A stretch of DNA of 20,072 nt from a virus (IMGVR_UViG_3300031974_002305:1-20072), one strand, 5' to 3'; shown: positions 7,188 through 13,728, counted from the first letter of the stretch. The notes: a model not told the origin generated them from the sequence alone. A program made the numbers and translations.

Positions 7188-8806
7188 GTTTATACAGTAA
7201 AGTAAGTATAGGTTTTGGCCCTGGTTTTGGAGTAGGGGAAGATGTTTTATTTAACGATAAACCTAATACTAGTGCGGGAGATTTTAAAGTAATTAGAAGC
7301 GACACTACTACAGCTCCAGAACTTGTTACAAATGGAAGTTTTGCAACCGATAGCGACTGGGTTAAAGACGCTTGCTGGTCAATAGCTGGCGGCGTGGCCG
7401 TTAGTGATGGCACAGGCGGAGATATAAGCCAAGCGCTGAGCCTTACAGAAGGCTACGACTATTTTGTTAAGGTAACTACTTCTGGCGGTTTTTACGCTAA
7501 TAACGGGCTTCAAATACAATTAGGGAATAATACATACCAGGCTAAGATAACAGCCGATGGATCATACATTTTTAGGCTAACTGCTGGGGCTTCGTCTAAC
7601 TTGGTATTTCATGCTGAAACCTCAGCATTCATAGGAAACATTGACAATGTAAGCGTTAAGAGCGCCGATTTTAATTACTCAGCTACACGTATAGACGCTA
7701 ACGGATTTATAAAAGGAGAAAGGCCAAACGTACCTAGGGCTACTTATCCAATAGGCGGGAGCGATAACGGCTGCCCTTATTTGATTTTAGAGCCAGCGGT
7801 AAGAAATATAGCTTTACAAAGCGAGGCTTTAAATACAAGCCCATGGAGCCAAAGAAGTTTAACCGTAACAGAAAATTACGACTATGCGCCCAGCGGGTTA
7901 TTAACTGCTAGTTTGTTGGTTCCTACGGGTTCTGGTATTCATAACATAAACCAGGGTTATAGCGGAGCCGCTTCTAACTGGATTTATAGTTTTTTTGCTA
8001 AGATACCTACAGGAAGCACAATAAAATATGTAACTGTTTATCCTGGGGCCGCAGATGCGGACGCTAATTTTGACATAGAAACAGGAGCTATTACCACTGA
8101 TACAAATGTAGTAAGCGCCTGGACCGAAGATTACAGCGGCGGATGGCTACGATGTTTTGTTAAATATGATAATGCTATAACTACCGATAGAATGAGGCTT
8201 TACGCAAGTAGCGGCCCTTTAGGAGCTAGTATCACTACAGAAACAAGCGGCGACGGTATATTAATTTGGGGTTGTAGTGTAGTAGAAAGCACCTCAGAAG
8301 GTTTTTACGTCCCTACAATGGCTGGGCTTCAACAAAAAGAAGTTGATTTAGTAAACAATGCTGGAGAAGCTGCCGACTTTAATACTACAGAAGGCGTTTT
8401 ATACGCTAATATTGCAGCGTTACAAAATGATTTAACTACCAGGGCTATAAGTGTTTCTAGCGGGGCGTCTACCGATGCAATAACAATAAAATATAACACG
8501 GTTTCTAACCAGATCCAGGCTGAGGTATTTTCTAGCCTTTCTTTACAAGCTCAGTTAACCTATGATGCTACAGATATTAAAGATTTTCACAAAGTAGCTA
8601 TAAGATACAAAGCAAACGCCTTTAGTTTGTGGGTTAATGGCGTAGAGGTTGCAACCGATACCAGCGGCAATACACCCGCTTCATTAATAGAAATGAGTTT
8701 TGATAGTGGCGGCGGATCCGATGTTTTTATAGGAAAATGTAAAGAACTTTTATATTTTAGTGAATACCTAAGCGACGTAGAATTAACAACATTAACAACG
8801 TTATAA
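7184..8806 (+). CDS. Tail fibre/adhesin, copy 2
   Basis: A 540-residue paralogue of the preceding gene, starting at the ATGA overlap. The two proteins have the same domain order and the same ends: MSLY.K..IGFGPGF at the N-terminus and EYLSD.ELTTLTTL at the C-terminus. The first beta-sandwich, the ATRI(N/D)..GFI...PN.PR..YPIGGS linker and the LamG core (VAIRYKANAFSLWVNGVEVATD) are well conserved, whereas the second beta-sandwich (about 205-390) has diverged strongly, as expected if it contacts the receptor. Two copies may give the virion two specificities or form a hetero-oligomeric fibre; this is inference. Confidence 0.82.
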   Translation: MSLYSKVSIGFGPGFGVGEDVLFNDKPNTSAGDFKVIRSDTTTAPELVTNGSFATDSDWVKDACWSIAGGVAVSDGTGGDISQALSLTEGYDYFVKVTTSGGFYANNGLQIQLGNNTYQAKITADGSYIFRLTAGASSNLVFHAETSAFIGNIDNVSVKSADFNYSATRIDANGFIKGERPNVPRATYPIGGSDNGCPYLILEPAVRNIALQSEALNTSPWSQRSLTVTENYDYAPSGLLTASLLVPTGSGIHNINQGYSGAASNWIYSFFAKIPTGSTIKYVTVYPGAADADANFDIETGAITTDTNVVSAWTEDYSGGWLRCFVKYDNAITTDRMRLYASSGPLGASITTETSGDGILIWGCSVVESTSEGFYVPTMAGLQQKEVDLVNNAGEAADFNTTEGVLYANIAALQNDLTTRAISVSSGASTDAITIKYNTVSNQIQAEVFSSLSLQAQLTYDATDIKDFHKVAIRYKANAFSLWVNGVEVATDTSGNTPASLIEMSFDSGGGSDVFIGKCKELLYFSEYLSDVELTTLTTL

Positions 8807-8807
8807 C

Positions 8808-9047
8808 ATGAACAAATTATTATTATTACTGATTTTTCCTTTTCTGGTTATTCATTGCGACGATGATACGGAAATAGAATGTTTTGAGTGCGACTTATAC
8901 TATTATGAGTTAAACGAAAACGAAGAGTTTGAACTAAAACAAATCTTATTCGATCAATGTAGAGCAGATCAAATAGGAATTATTAGGTATAGTTCAGATG
9001 GAAATAAAAGAGCTGATTATACAGGCCGTGAGGTAAATTGTGAATAG
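8808..9047 (+). CDS. Small putative surface lipoprotein
   Basis: A 79-residue protein with a short basic start, a Leu/Ile/Phe-rich core and Cys17 (LVIHC), followed directly by DDDTE. The hydrophobic core and Cys fit a signal peptide II, although His at -1 is unusual for a lipobox. Acidic residues just after the Cys resemble the lipoprotein export signal that sends flavobacterial lipoproteins to the cell surface. Further Cys residues (CFEC, and two later) could form disulfides. It follows the fibre genes by one base. A role in blocking the receptor after infection, as for T5 Llp, would fit but is not shown. It could also be a secreted peptide. Confidence 0.6.
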   Translation: MNKLLLLLIFPFLVIHCDDDTEIECFECDLYYYELNENEEFELKQILFDQCRADQIGIIRYSSDGNKRADYTGREVNCE

Positions 9048-9049
9048 TT

Positions 9050-9652
9050 ATGATTTATTTAAAATGGGCTTTAGTGATGTTAGTAAATTTATTGGGGTTT
9101 ATTACAGCGCCGATTATTTACCCTTTGCTTTACCCACTTAGAAATACATTTTTACGCCGTTTAAAGCCGTTTTGGTTCTATTTTGATGATGAGGACGGGG
9201 ACCTAGGTACAGACTGGTTTATAGAAGCTAAAGGCTATCATTTAAAAACTGCCTGGAACCGTTTTAGGTGCGCTTATCATTGGAGCGCTATACGTAACCC
9301 AGCCTGGAACTTACAAGCGAGTTTAAAGCCTCGAAAAGGCATGATGTACATAATTAAATCGAAGGGCCGATTAATTAAAGATTATAAGCCTGTAGCACTT
9401 ACAGAAATGGCCGTTTTAAAATATGTAGACGCCGAAGGGAATTATAAAGATAATGTAGGAGAGTTTTTAAGCTACAAATATTCAATATTAGGGAAGGCGT
9501 TTTTAATTTTTGCTATAGGAGAAAGTAAATATTTTAGATACTCATACGCTAATAAATGGTTATTTGGTTTGTGGTATGAGCTACAGATAGGAGTTACCGA
9601 TAAAAGATATACTTTTAGATTGAAAATAAAAAAAACTAAGGTTAAAGAATAA
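9050..9652 (+). CDS. Membrane-anchored conserved phage protein
   Basis: A 200-residue protein with an N-terminal hydrophobic segment (about 5-28) that may form a hairpin or single span, then a basic stretch and a DDEDGDLGTDWF segment. A WSAIRNPAWN motif (about 79-88) is like that of uncharacterised membrane-anchored phage proteins often found near tail fibre or lysis genes. The C-terminus ends in a Lys-rich tail. It lies two bases after the lipoprotein gene and before the lysis cassette. I cannot assign a reaction; a structural or entry-related membrane role is possible. Confidence 0.65.
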   Translation: MIYLKWALVMLVNLLGFITAPIIYPLLYPLRNTFLRRLKPFWFYFDDEDGDLGTDWFIEAKGYHLKTAWNRFRCAYHWSAIRNPAWNLQASLKPRKGMMYIIKSKGRLIKDYKPVALTEMAVLKYVDAEGNYKDNVGEFLSYKYSILGKAFLIFAIGESKYFRYSYANKWLFGLWYELQIGVTDKRYTFRLKIKKTKVKE

Positions 9653-9703
9653 TTAAGTAGGGATAATTAATATTTATTAACTAAAAGGGTGTACGTACAA
9701 GAT

Positions 9704-9967
9704 ATGCAAGAAATAATTATAGCTAAGGCGGCAAAATTGCTTTTGTCTTGGGTTTGTTATGGTGGTACTAGCATGGTTATTGTTAACCAAACGCTAGATA
9801 ATACGCTAGTAGAGCTATTAAAAGTTCATCCTAAATTACAAAATGTAGTAGTGATATTATTAATTATTTTCTGGCTTATAAAAATATGTTGGTATGTTTT
9901 TGATAAGCGTTTAGAGTGGTTAGAGCGTAAACAAAAGATGAGACACGAAGAAGATGAGCATAAATAA
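9704..9967 (+). CDS. Holin-like membrane protein
   Basis: An 87-residue protein from the ATG at 9704; an in-frame GTG at 9689 would add five residues (MYVQD), and I prefer the ATG. There are two hydrophobic segments, a weaker one at about 8-24 and a strong one near 45-65 (VVVILLIIFWLIKICWYVF), then a highly charged, His/Glu-rich tail. This layout and its place as the first gene of an overlapping set leading to an amidase suggest a holin that lets the endolysin cross the inner membrane. It overlaps the next gene by 14 nt. A gap of about 50 nt separates it from the gene before. Confidence 0.65.
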   Translation: MQEIIIAKAAKLLLSWVCYGGTSMVIVNQTLDNTLVELLKVHPKLQNVVVILLIIFWLIKICWYVFDKRLEWLERKQKMRHEEDEHK

Positions 9968-10226
9968 AGACATAGACCAAACACAAGTAAAAATGACTGC
10001 TGCAAAGTGGTTAAAATGGTCCTGGGGCTTAGGCGTCTTTTTAGTCCTGGCTACTAATACGGTTAATTACTGGATTTTTTCTGTAAGTAAAAACACCGAA
10101 CAAATAGAGTATAACGAAGGAGCTAGCAAAAGGAGAATAAACCACGCTATAGAAAAGCTAGAATATCAATTAGAAATAAAAAGTTTAAATAAACAGCTAA
10201 AAGATTGCTATGCGAACAATAAATAA
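9954..10226 (+). CDS. Rz-like/i-spanin candidate
   Basis: A 90-residue protein with one membrane span (about 20-42) followed by a charged helical region with heptad-like pattern (IEKLEYQLEIKSLNKQLK) and a single Cys near the C-terminus. A signal-anchor plus coiled coil is the usual look of an inner-membrane spanin, which joins with an outer-membrane partner to disrupt the outer membrane at lysis. No outer-membrane lipoprotein partner is nested in it, so the partner may be elsewhere or absent. It overlaps the holin-like gene before it and the amidase after it (17 nt), implying translational coupling. A second holin is an alternative. Confidence 0.55.
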   Translation: MSINKDIDQTQVKMTAAKWLKWSWGLGVFLVLATNTVNYWIFSVSKNTEQIEYNEGASKRRINHAIEKLEYQLEIKSLNKQLKDCYANNK

Positions 10227-10626
10227 AATTGTGATCCACTGCGCCGATACTCCAGAAGGCAAAGAATTTGATAGTTTAGATATTAAAAGCTGGCATTTAG
10301 AAAGGGGATTTAATGATATAGGCTACCATTATGTAATTTTACTAGATGGGACTATAGAACTAGGAAGAGCTTTAAAAACTCCAGGGGCGCACGCTAAGGG
10401 CGTTAATCGAACCTCAATAGGTATTTGCTACATAGGCGGGAAAACTAAAGATATGAATCTCGCTAAGGACACTAGGACCGATGAACAGAAGGAAAGTTTA
10501 GAGCTACTTTTAAAAACCCTTAAAAAAATGTTTGCTTCTGCTAAAATATTGGGCCACTACCAGGCGGTAAATACTAAAAAACAATGCCCGAGCTTTGACG
10601 CTTGCGAAGAGTACAAAGATATTTAG
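10210..10626 (+). CDS. N-acetylmuramoyl-L-alanine amidase (endolysin)
   Basis: A 138-residue single-domain enzyme of the Amidase_2/T7 lysozyme class, which cuts the bond between N-acetylmuramic acid and the peptide stem. Zinc ligands are visible: His10 in IVIHCADT, His116 in LGHYQ, and Cys126 in KKQCPSFDA. Tyr39 (GYHYVI) matches the catalytic Tyr46 of T7 lysozyme and Lys124 lies two residues before the Cys ligand as in T7. There is no signal peptide or cell-wall-binding domain, so export depends on a holin. The length is close to that of T7 lysozyme (151). It closes the overlapping lysis cassette and is followed by a terminator. Confidence 0.93.
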   Translation: MRTINKIVIHCADTPEGKEFDSLDIKSWHLERGFNDIGYHYVILLDGTIELGRALKTPGAHAKGVNRTSIGICYIGGKTKDMNLAKDTRTDEQKESLELLLKTLKKMFASAKILGHYQAVNTKKQCPSFDACEEYKDI

Positions 10627-10701
10627 GATTTAAAAGATATTTTTTTTACATTTATATTTTCATTTGTAGGGGAATGAATTAATATTGGATTTATGGTTTA
10701 A

Positions 10702-10733
10702 AAGGCGCAGTATCTTTATTGCGTCTTTTTTTT
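10702..10733 (+). terminator. Rho-independent terminator after lysis cassette
   Basis: An 8-bp stem AAGGCGCA / TGCGTCTT with one G-U pair encloses a 10-nt loop and runs into eight T residues. It lies 76 nt after the amidase stop and probably ends the tail-lysis transcript. TACCTTTA at 10735-10742, one mismatch from TAnnTTTG, may restart transcription for the next two genes; I see no well-placed -33 element. Confidence 0.75.
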
Positions 10734-10769
10734 GTACCTTTATTTAACTTTAACTTTAAAATTAAAATT

Positions 10770-10943
10770 ATGAAAGGTTGGAAAACGATAGCTTATAACG
10801 TTATCATGGCAGTTATTTTAGTTGCTGAAAATCAAGGAGCTGGTTTCGGTTTAAGTGCTGAAACTATAGGCTACATTACTTTAATTGGTAACTTCGTGTT
10901 ACGTTTCTTTACTACTACTCCAGTATTTAATAGGGCTAAGTAA
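10770..10943 (+). CDS. Small holin-like membrane protein
   Basis: A 57-residue protein starting at MKGWKTIAYN; an in-frame TTG upstream would add residues encoded by terminator and leader DNA, so I reject it. Two hydrophobic stretches (about 6-20 and 31-46) are separated by a Gly-rich turn, ending in FVLRFFTTTPV. Small proteins with this K-T-I-A-N start and LRFxTTTPV end are common in phages next to lysis genes, generally of unknown role. It has its own leader after the terminator and is followed at TAATG by its partner. It may be a second holin or a holin regulator. Confidence 0.7.
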   Translation: MKGWKTIAYNVIMAVILVAENQGAGFGLSAETIGYITLIGNFVLRFFTTTPVFNRAK

Positions 10944-11155
10944 TGGGTAATGTTTTACCACTATTAACAGGCCTTTTAGAGCTTATCAAACCAAACCCAG
11001 AAGCAAACGAGCGTAAAAATTTACGCCTTGCCTGGAGATTTTATAAGCGTATTAAAAAAGAGTTTAAAAAAGGCGGGTTAGACGAGTTCGAGAAAGCTAA
11101 ACTTAAAGAGTTAAAAGAGGCTTTAGTAGAAAAAGCTCTACAGCTGGGAATGTAA
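10943..11155 (+). CDS. Small charged helical protein
   Basis: A 70-residue, Lys/Glu-rich protein, coupled by a one-base TAATG overlap to the holin-like gene. The N-terminus (MGNVLPLLTGLLELIKP) is hydrophobic or amphipathic and the remainder is predicted to be helical (KNLRLAWRFYKRIKKEFKK). I do not recognise the family. The coupling suggests that it works with the small membrane protein, perhaps at the inner face of the membrane. Confidence 0.65.
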   Translation: MGNVLPLLTGLLELIKPNPEANERKNLRLAWRFYKRIKKEFKKGGLDEFEKAKLKELKEALVEKALQLGM

Positions 11156-11202
11156 TGTCAATAACATTTTTAGAAAAACAGTAGGGAAAAGAAATAAAAA
11201 CT

Positions 11203-11210
11203 TATATTTG
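11203..11210 (+). promoter_or_regulatory. Candidate -7 promoter box for a small RNA
   Basis: TATATTTG fits TAnnTTTG exactly. It lies in a 197-nt gene-free gap, 48 nt after the previous stop, with transcription expected to begin near 11214. No convincing TTTG is seen at the -33 distance. Only a short non-coding stretch separates it from the terminator at 11260-11288. Confidence 0.4.
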
Positions 11211-11213
11211 TTA

Positions 11214-11288
11214 TGGCCTTATACTTCAAATGGGCCATGTATTTGTTTTAAAGATTAGGGCGCTAGTTTAATTATTAGCGCTTTTTTT
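11214..11288 (+). ncRNA. Possible small structured RNA
   Basis: If transcription starts just after TATATTTG (11203-11210), a transcript of about 75 nt would end at the terminator. It would begin with a hairpin (TGGCC at 11214-11218 pairing with GGCCA at 11233-11237; with one more base on each side ATGGCC/GGCCAT, 14-nt loop), then an unpaired U/A-rich segment, then the terminator hairpin. It contains no plausible reading frame. The alternative is that this is just the 3' untranslated region of the preceding operon with a chance promoter match. Confidence 0.35.
11260..11288 (+). terminator. Rho-independent terminator before early region
   Basis: A perfect 6-bp GC-rich stem GCGCTA / TAGCGC with a 10-nt loop is followed by seven T residues. 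It separates the lysis-side genes from the early-region promoter just downstream. Confidence 0.78.
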
Positions 11289-11297
11289 GTGGAAAAA

Positions 11298-11329
11298 TTT
11301 GTCTATAAGTGTTTTTTTTCTTACCTTCG
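11298..11329 (+). promoter_or_regulatory. Early-region promoter (Bacteroidota type)
   Basis: TTTG at 11298-11301 and TACCTTCG at 11322-11329 are 20 nt apart, matching the TTTG-N19-21-TAnnTTTG pattern with one mismatch in the downstream box. It follows a terminator directly and lies 23 nt before the first gene of the regulator/replication cluster, with transcription expected near 11333. This is the most complete promoter in the window. Confidence 0.65.
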
Positions 11330-11339
11330 GGGTAAATTA

Positions 11340-11352
11340 AAACAAATACATT
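11340..11352 (+). promoter_or_regulatory. A-rich translation leader box
   Basis: AAACAAATACATT stands directly before the ATG at 11353 and occurs identically before the ATG at 14327 (14314-14326). Close variants precede the starts at 12045, 13258, 17006 and 19054. There is no Shine-Dalgarno sequence at these genes. In Bacteroidota, A-rich leaders take that role, so this is probably the ribosome-binding region of this phage's early genes. Confidence 0.5.
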
Positions 11353-11550
11353 ATGAAAACAGTAAGTTTACCTATCGAAAACATAAAGGCTTTTAAAAAA
11401 TCTTGCGAGGCATTAGAAGGCCTTAACTTTATTAGTTATGATGAAAATTCTAAAATGGCTGAAATTAGCTACATGAAGGGTTTTAACCTATTCTTTTTAG
11501 GCGTTCATTATAACTGCCAGGATCAATTAATGAAAATAAAAACTAAATAA
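11353..11550 (+). CDS. Hypothetical small early protein
   Basis: A 65-residue protein and the first gene after the early promoter, with a strong A-rich leader. I do not recognise it. It has a mixed alpha/beta look (KTVSLPIENIKAFKKSCEAL, then beta-prone ISYMKGFNLFFLGVHY) and no membrane span or zinc motif. As the first early gene it may act on host functions, but that is only positional inference. Confidence 0.65.
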   Translation: MKTVSLPIENIKAFKKSCEALEGLNFISYDENSKMAEISYMKGFNLFFLGVHYNCQDQLMKIKTK

Positions 11551-11552
11551 CA

Positions 11553-11786
11553 ATGGCAAAAAAAGTTACAATTAACATCGACAGAGCAATTAAGTATCAT
11601 AACGAAAATAACGAGCTTCGTTTAACCCGTGAGGGCTTATTTAAAATGATACGTAGACCGATGAATAAACAGCGTTTAAGCCACTGGAAACAGGGTATAG
11701 TTCCAGACGCTTTTAGAGTGGTTTACGAAGTAGCCGAAATTACAGGCCTGGACGTTAACGAAATAATTACCGTTACCGATGAATAA
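11553..11786 (+). CDS. HTH (XRE-like) DNA-binding protein
   Basis: A 77-residue protein whose central part reads like a Cro/C1-type helix-turn-helix: LTREGLFKMIRRPMNKQRLS followed by a helix ending AEITGLDVNEII, the usual final helix of this fold. The short length is typical of Cro-like or early phage regulators. It is the second gene of the early operon, two bases after the first, and overlaps the third. It may control the nearby promoter at 11298-11329. No divergent repressor gene is present. Confidence 0.65.
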   Translation: MAKKVTINIDRAIKYHNENNELRLTREGLFKMIRRPMNKQRLSHWKQGIVPDAFRVVYEVAEITGLDVNEIITVTDE

Positions 11787-11994
11787 GTTATCTAATTATA
11801 TCTGGGTAAAAAAAGTTATTGAGAGCTGTACAACTTTAGATCATGTTAGAACTACCAGGCGTTTGATTTGGATTTTTGACAGGATGCACCACGATATTTT
11901 ATTGCTAGAAAATTTATTATTAACCCTACGACTTAAAATCTACAAAATTGAAAACAACAACCTACGAACAAAAACAGATCCAGCGGCTAGTTAA
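11779..11994 (+). CDS. Hypothetical helical protein
   Basis: A 71-residue protein that overlaps the HTH gene by 8 nt (the ATG lies within GATGAATAA). It looks largely helical, with a Leu-rich stretch (DILLLENLLLTLRLKIYKIE) that could be a coiled coil. The family is unknown. The C-terminal 16 codons overlap another possible small frame (11948-12076). Confidence 0.6.
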   Translation: MNKLSNYIWVKKVIESCTTLDHVRTTRRLIWIFDRMHHDILLLENLLLTLRLKIYKIENNNLRTKTDPAAS

Positions 11995-12076
11995 TGAGCT
12001 TCTGGTAAAAGACAAATGGAGTTTAACATTTAAAACAAATAACAATGAACAGGGAAAAACTGGCAGATTTTTATAA
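11948..12076 (+). CDS. Possible short overlapping ORF with TTG start
   Basis: From the TTG at 11948 a 42-codon frame reads LKTTTYEQKQIQRLVNELLV and onward to the TAA at 12074-12076. Its composition looks protein-like, and it fills the 50-nt gap between the neighbouring genes, overlapping both. It may be a real small gene, a decayed fragment of a longer one, or chance. There is no ATG in frame. Confidence 0.3.
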   Translation: MKTTTYEQKQIQRLVNELLVKDKWSLTFKTNNNEQGKTGRFL

Positions 12077-12458
12077 AATCTACGAATTAGACAAAGACGA
12101 CTTTTACACTAAAACAAGTAAGAAGGATGGCAAAAAACAGTACACTATTATAACTAGGTCCGGTATAGAAAAAATCCAGGCTATCGAAGATATACAAGTT
12201 TCTTTCGAGGTTATAGAATGTACACCAAATTTTGCAGCCGTTAAAGCTACTCATAGCAAAGGCGAAAAAAAGATAGAAACTTACGGGAGCGCATTTAAAG
12301 GGGCTACTTGGAAGGACGGAAATACAGAAAGCTGGTACGTGCTGGAGCTGGCCGAAAAAAGAGCTTTAGCTAGAGTTATTTTAAAAGCGGTAGATTTATA
12401 CAAACATGGATTTTTTGCAGAAGATGAAAGCGAAGAGTTTAAAAAGAAAGACGCATAA
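12045..12458 (+). CDS. Conserved phage protein, possible ssDNA annealing/recombination factor
   Basis: A 137-residue protein starting after an AAAACAAATAACA leader. It has an ITRSGIEKIQAIEDIQVSFE block (about 36-55) and a SWYVLELAEKRALARVILKA block (about 101-120), then DLYKHGFFAEDESEEF. Proteins combining a beta core with an AEKRA...R..LK helix occur in early regions of Bacteroidota phages beside replication genes, and the pattern recalls Erf/Rad52-like annealing proteins, which are organised similarly. I am not certain of the family. It overlaps the next gene by 53 nt in the +1 frame, unusually long for this genome. Confidence 0.6.
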   Translation: MNREKLADFYKIYELDKDDFYTKTSKKDGKKQYTIITRSGIEKIQAIEDIQVSFEVIECTPNFAAVKATHSKGEKKIETYGSAFKGATWKDGNTESWYVLELAEKRALARVILKAVDLYKHGFFAEDESEEFKKKDA

Positions 12459-12720
12459 AAAGCGGGGCGTTACAGATAAGGACCCGATAATAGTAGAAGC
12501 GTCTTTATCGCAACTAACTTTTATTGGGACCTTATTAGATAGCTCTATACTTTCAGTTGAAAAGACTAAAGAAATAGAGGACCTACTAGACACGAAATTA
12601 AGCGAAGGCCAGGCCACTGAATTAATAGAGTTTCTAAACGAAAACCAAAGAGACAATATTAACGGCGGCTGGAACTACACACAAGGGGATATACAAAGAA
12701 AATTAAGCGAATTAAAATGA
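12406..12720 (+). CDS. Hypothetical protein partnered with the recombination-like gene
   Basis: A 104-residue protein with a basic start (KAKSLKRKTHKKRG) and then a helical domain: EASLSQLTFIGTLLDSSILS, EATELIEFLNENQ-like turn, and GGWNYTQGDIQRKL. This QLxFIxxLL...LIxxLxxNQ...DIxxKL layout is one I associate with small proteins downstream of phage annealing genes; its activity is unknown. The ATG is inside the preceding gene, 53 nt before its end, so the true start or a frameshift link is uncertain. It ends in an ATGA overlap. Confidence 0.6.
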   Translation: MDFLQKMKAKSLKRKTHKKRGVTDKDPIIVEASLSQLTFIGTLLDSSILSVEKTKEIEDLLDTKLSEGQATELIEFLNENQRDNINGGWNYTQGDIQRKLSELK

Positions 12721-13058
12721 ATGATCTTTTAAAACAAATTACCGATACTATTACGACTTACCGCTCCTTACATGAGGCCGTAGATTTTAACGCTGGGTTA
12801 ACCCTTAACGACTTAATGAGGGAGTTAAGTTCTGATCTTTTTTTCCTGGCTAAATACCAGGACCAAGAGCGGGTTAATTACTACGCTACAATTTACCGAT
12901 TAATGCACGGCGAAGAGCAACTTTCTGCAACCAAGGCCGAAAAGATAGCTAAGCATTTACACCCTCAGAAAAGACAGCTAGACAATTTTATAGCTTATGG
13001 TTATCGAGTTTTAGACGCTATGAGATCAAATCAAAGTTACCTAAAACAAGAAAAATAA
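12717..13058 (+). CDS. Hypothetical protein
   Basis: A 113-residue, probably all-helical protein joined by ATGA to the gene before and by TAATG to the gene after. Sequence such as YYATIYRLMHGEEQLSATKAEKIA and HPQKRQLDNFIAYGYRVLDA has alternating charge typical of helical bundles. No known motif is seen. The strict coupling on both sides places it in the early DNA-metabolism operon. Confidence 0.7.
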   Translation: MNDLLKQITDTITTYRSLHEAVDFNAGLTLNDLMRELSSDLFFLAKYQDQERVNYYATIYRLMHGEEQLSATKAEKIAKHLHPQKRQLDNFIAYGYRVLDAMRSNQSYLKQEK

Positions 13059-13270
13059 TGAAGCTGATAAAAAACGCATACTGTAACCGATGCTTTGCCA
13101 AAATAGATAACCCTATAAACGGCTATTGTTCTTTAGGTTACGGAACGAAAACAATACTAAGGAAGGGCGAAAAAATAAGAGTTTGTCAAAGCTCATGCCC
13201 GAGGCCTTTAACGAAAAAAAATTTAGTAGAAGCATTAATATTTAAAACCAATACACAATGGAAACATTAA
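13058..13270 (+). CDS. Small zinc-binding protein
   Basis: A 70-residue basic protein with Cys9-x2-Cys12, Cys24, and Cys43-x3-Cys47 followed by Pro: five Cys residues that can build a zinc ribbon. The layout C..C...GYCSLGYG...VCQSSCPRP recurs in small early proteins of Bacteroidota phages as I recall them; role unknown, nucleic acid or protein binding is likely. It overlaps the next gene by 13 nt. Confidence 0.65.
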   Translation: MKLIKNAYCNRCFAKIDNPINGYCSLGYGTKTILRKGEKIRVCQSSCPRPLTKKNLVEALIFKTNTQWKH

Positions 13271-13728
13271 AAGACGCAAAAGACAAATTAATTTTAGGCT
13301 GGGAAAAAGGGACCGACTGCCCTTGCTGCGGCCAGTTCGTAAAACTTTATAAAAGGTTATTTGATAGCGGCCTAGCCAGGTTTATGATAGCCTTATACAA
13401 ACTTTCAGACGGTAAACCAGGCGTTTACATAGATAAAGACGCTATAAGGTTTGAAGCGGGCTTAGATACGCTTAAAGCGACTAATTACGGAATAATTAAA
13501 CATTGGCAAGTAGCCCACACGTTTAGAGGGGATAATACAGCGAAAAGGACGTCCGGCCAATGGTCACTAACCGAATACGGTAAAAAGCTCGTAGAAGGCT
13601 CCGTAAGTATTCCTAAATACGCTTTTACGTATAACAAAGAGGTTTATAAATTCAGCAAAGAGCGAATTACTATAAAAGGCGCTTTAGGAAAGCATTTTAA
13701 CTATGCTAAGCTAATGGAGATTTATTAA
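13258..13728 (+). CDS. Conserved phage protein with CPCCG zinc motif
   Basis: A 156-residue protein with CPCCGQFVKLYKR at residues 21-33, then a compact alpha/beta region that resembles a winged helix (GIIKHWQVAH ... SGQWSLTEYGKKLVEG) and an IPKYAFTYNKEVYKFSKERI tail. The WxLTxxGxxLVxG part is like the wing and last helix of transcription-factor or replication-protein wHTH domains. I know this arrangement from phage proteins of unknown function. DNA binding in replication or late-gene control is a fair inference. It begins after an AAAACCAATACACA leader. Confidence 0.65.
   Translation: METLKDAKDKLILGWEKGTDCPCCGQFVKLYKRLFDSGLARFMIALYKLSDGKPGVYIDKDAIRFEAGLDTLKATNYGIIKHWQVAHTFRGDNTAKRTSGQWSLTEYGKKLVEGSVSIPKYAFTYNKEVYKFSKERITIKGALGKHFNYAKLMEIY

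Larger units (their letters stand above)
5583..8806 (+). repeat. Tandem gene duplication (fibre genes)
   Basis: Two head-to-tail coding units of about 1.6 kb (5583-7187 and 7184-8806) encode paralogous proteins. Nucleotide similarity is visible at the unit borders (ATGAGTTTATAC at both starts; TTAACrACATTAAC at both ends) but is mostly lost inside, so the duplication is old rather than a recent exact repeat. Confidence 0.75.

Noticed and set aside
7177-7413. Minus-strand frame across the fibre junction
   Set aside because: It reads against both fibre genes and lacks any initiation context.
10719-10769. Upstream TTG start for the small holin-like protein
   Set aside because: The extra residues would be encoded by the terminator T tract and leader; the ATG at 10770 gives the usual MKGWKTIA start.
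12396-12656. Minus-strand frame opposite the overlapping early genes
   Set aside because: It is a shadow of 12406-12720, Ser/Phe-rich, without leader.
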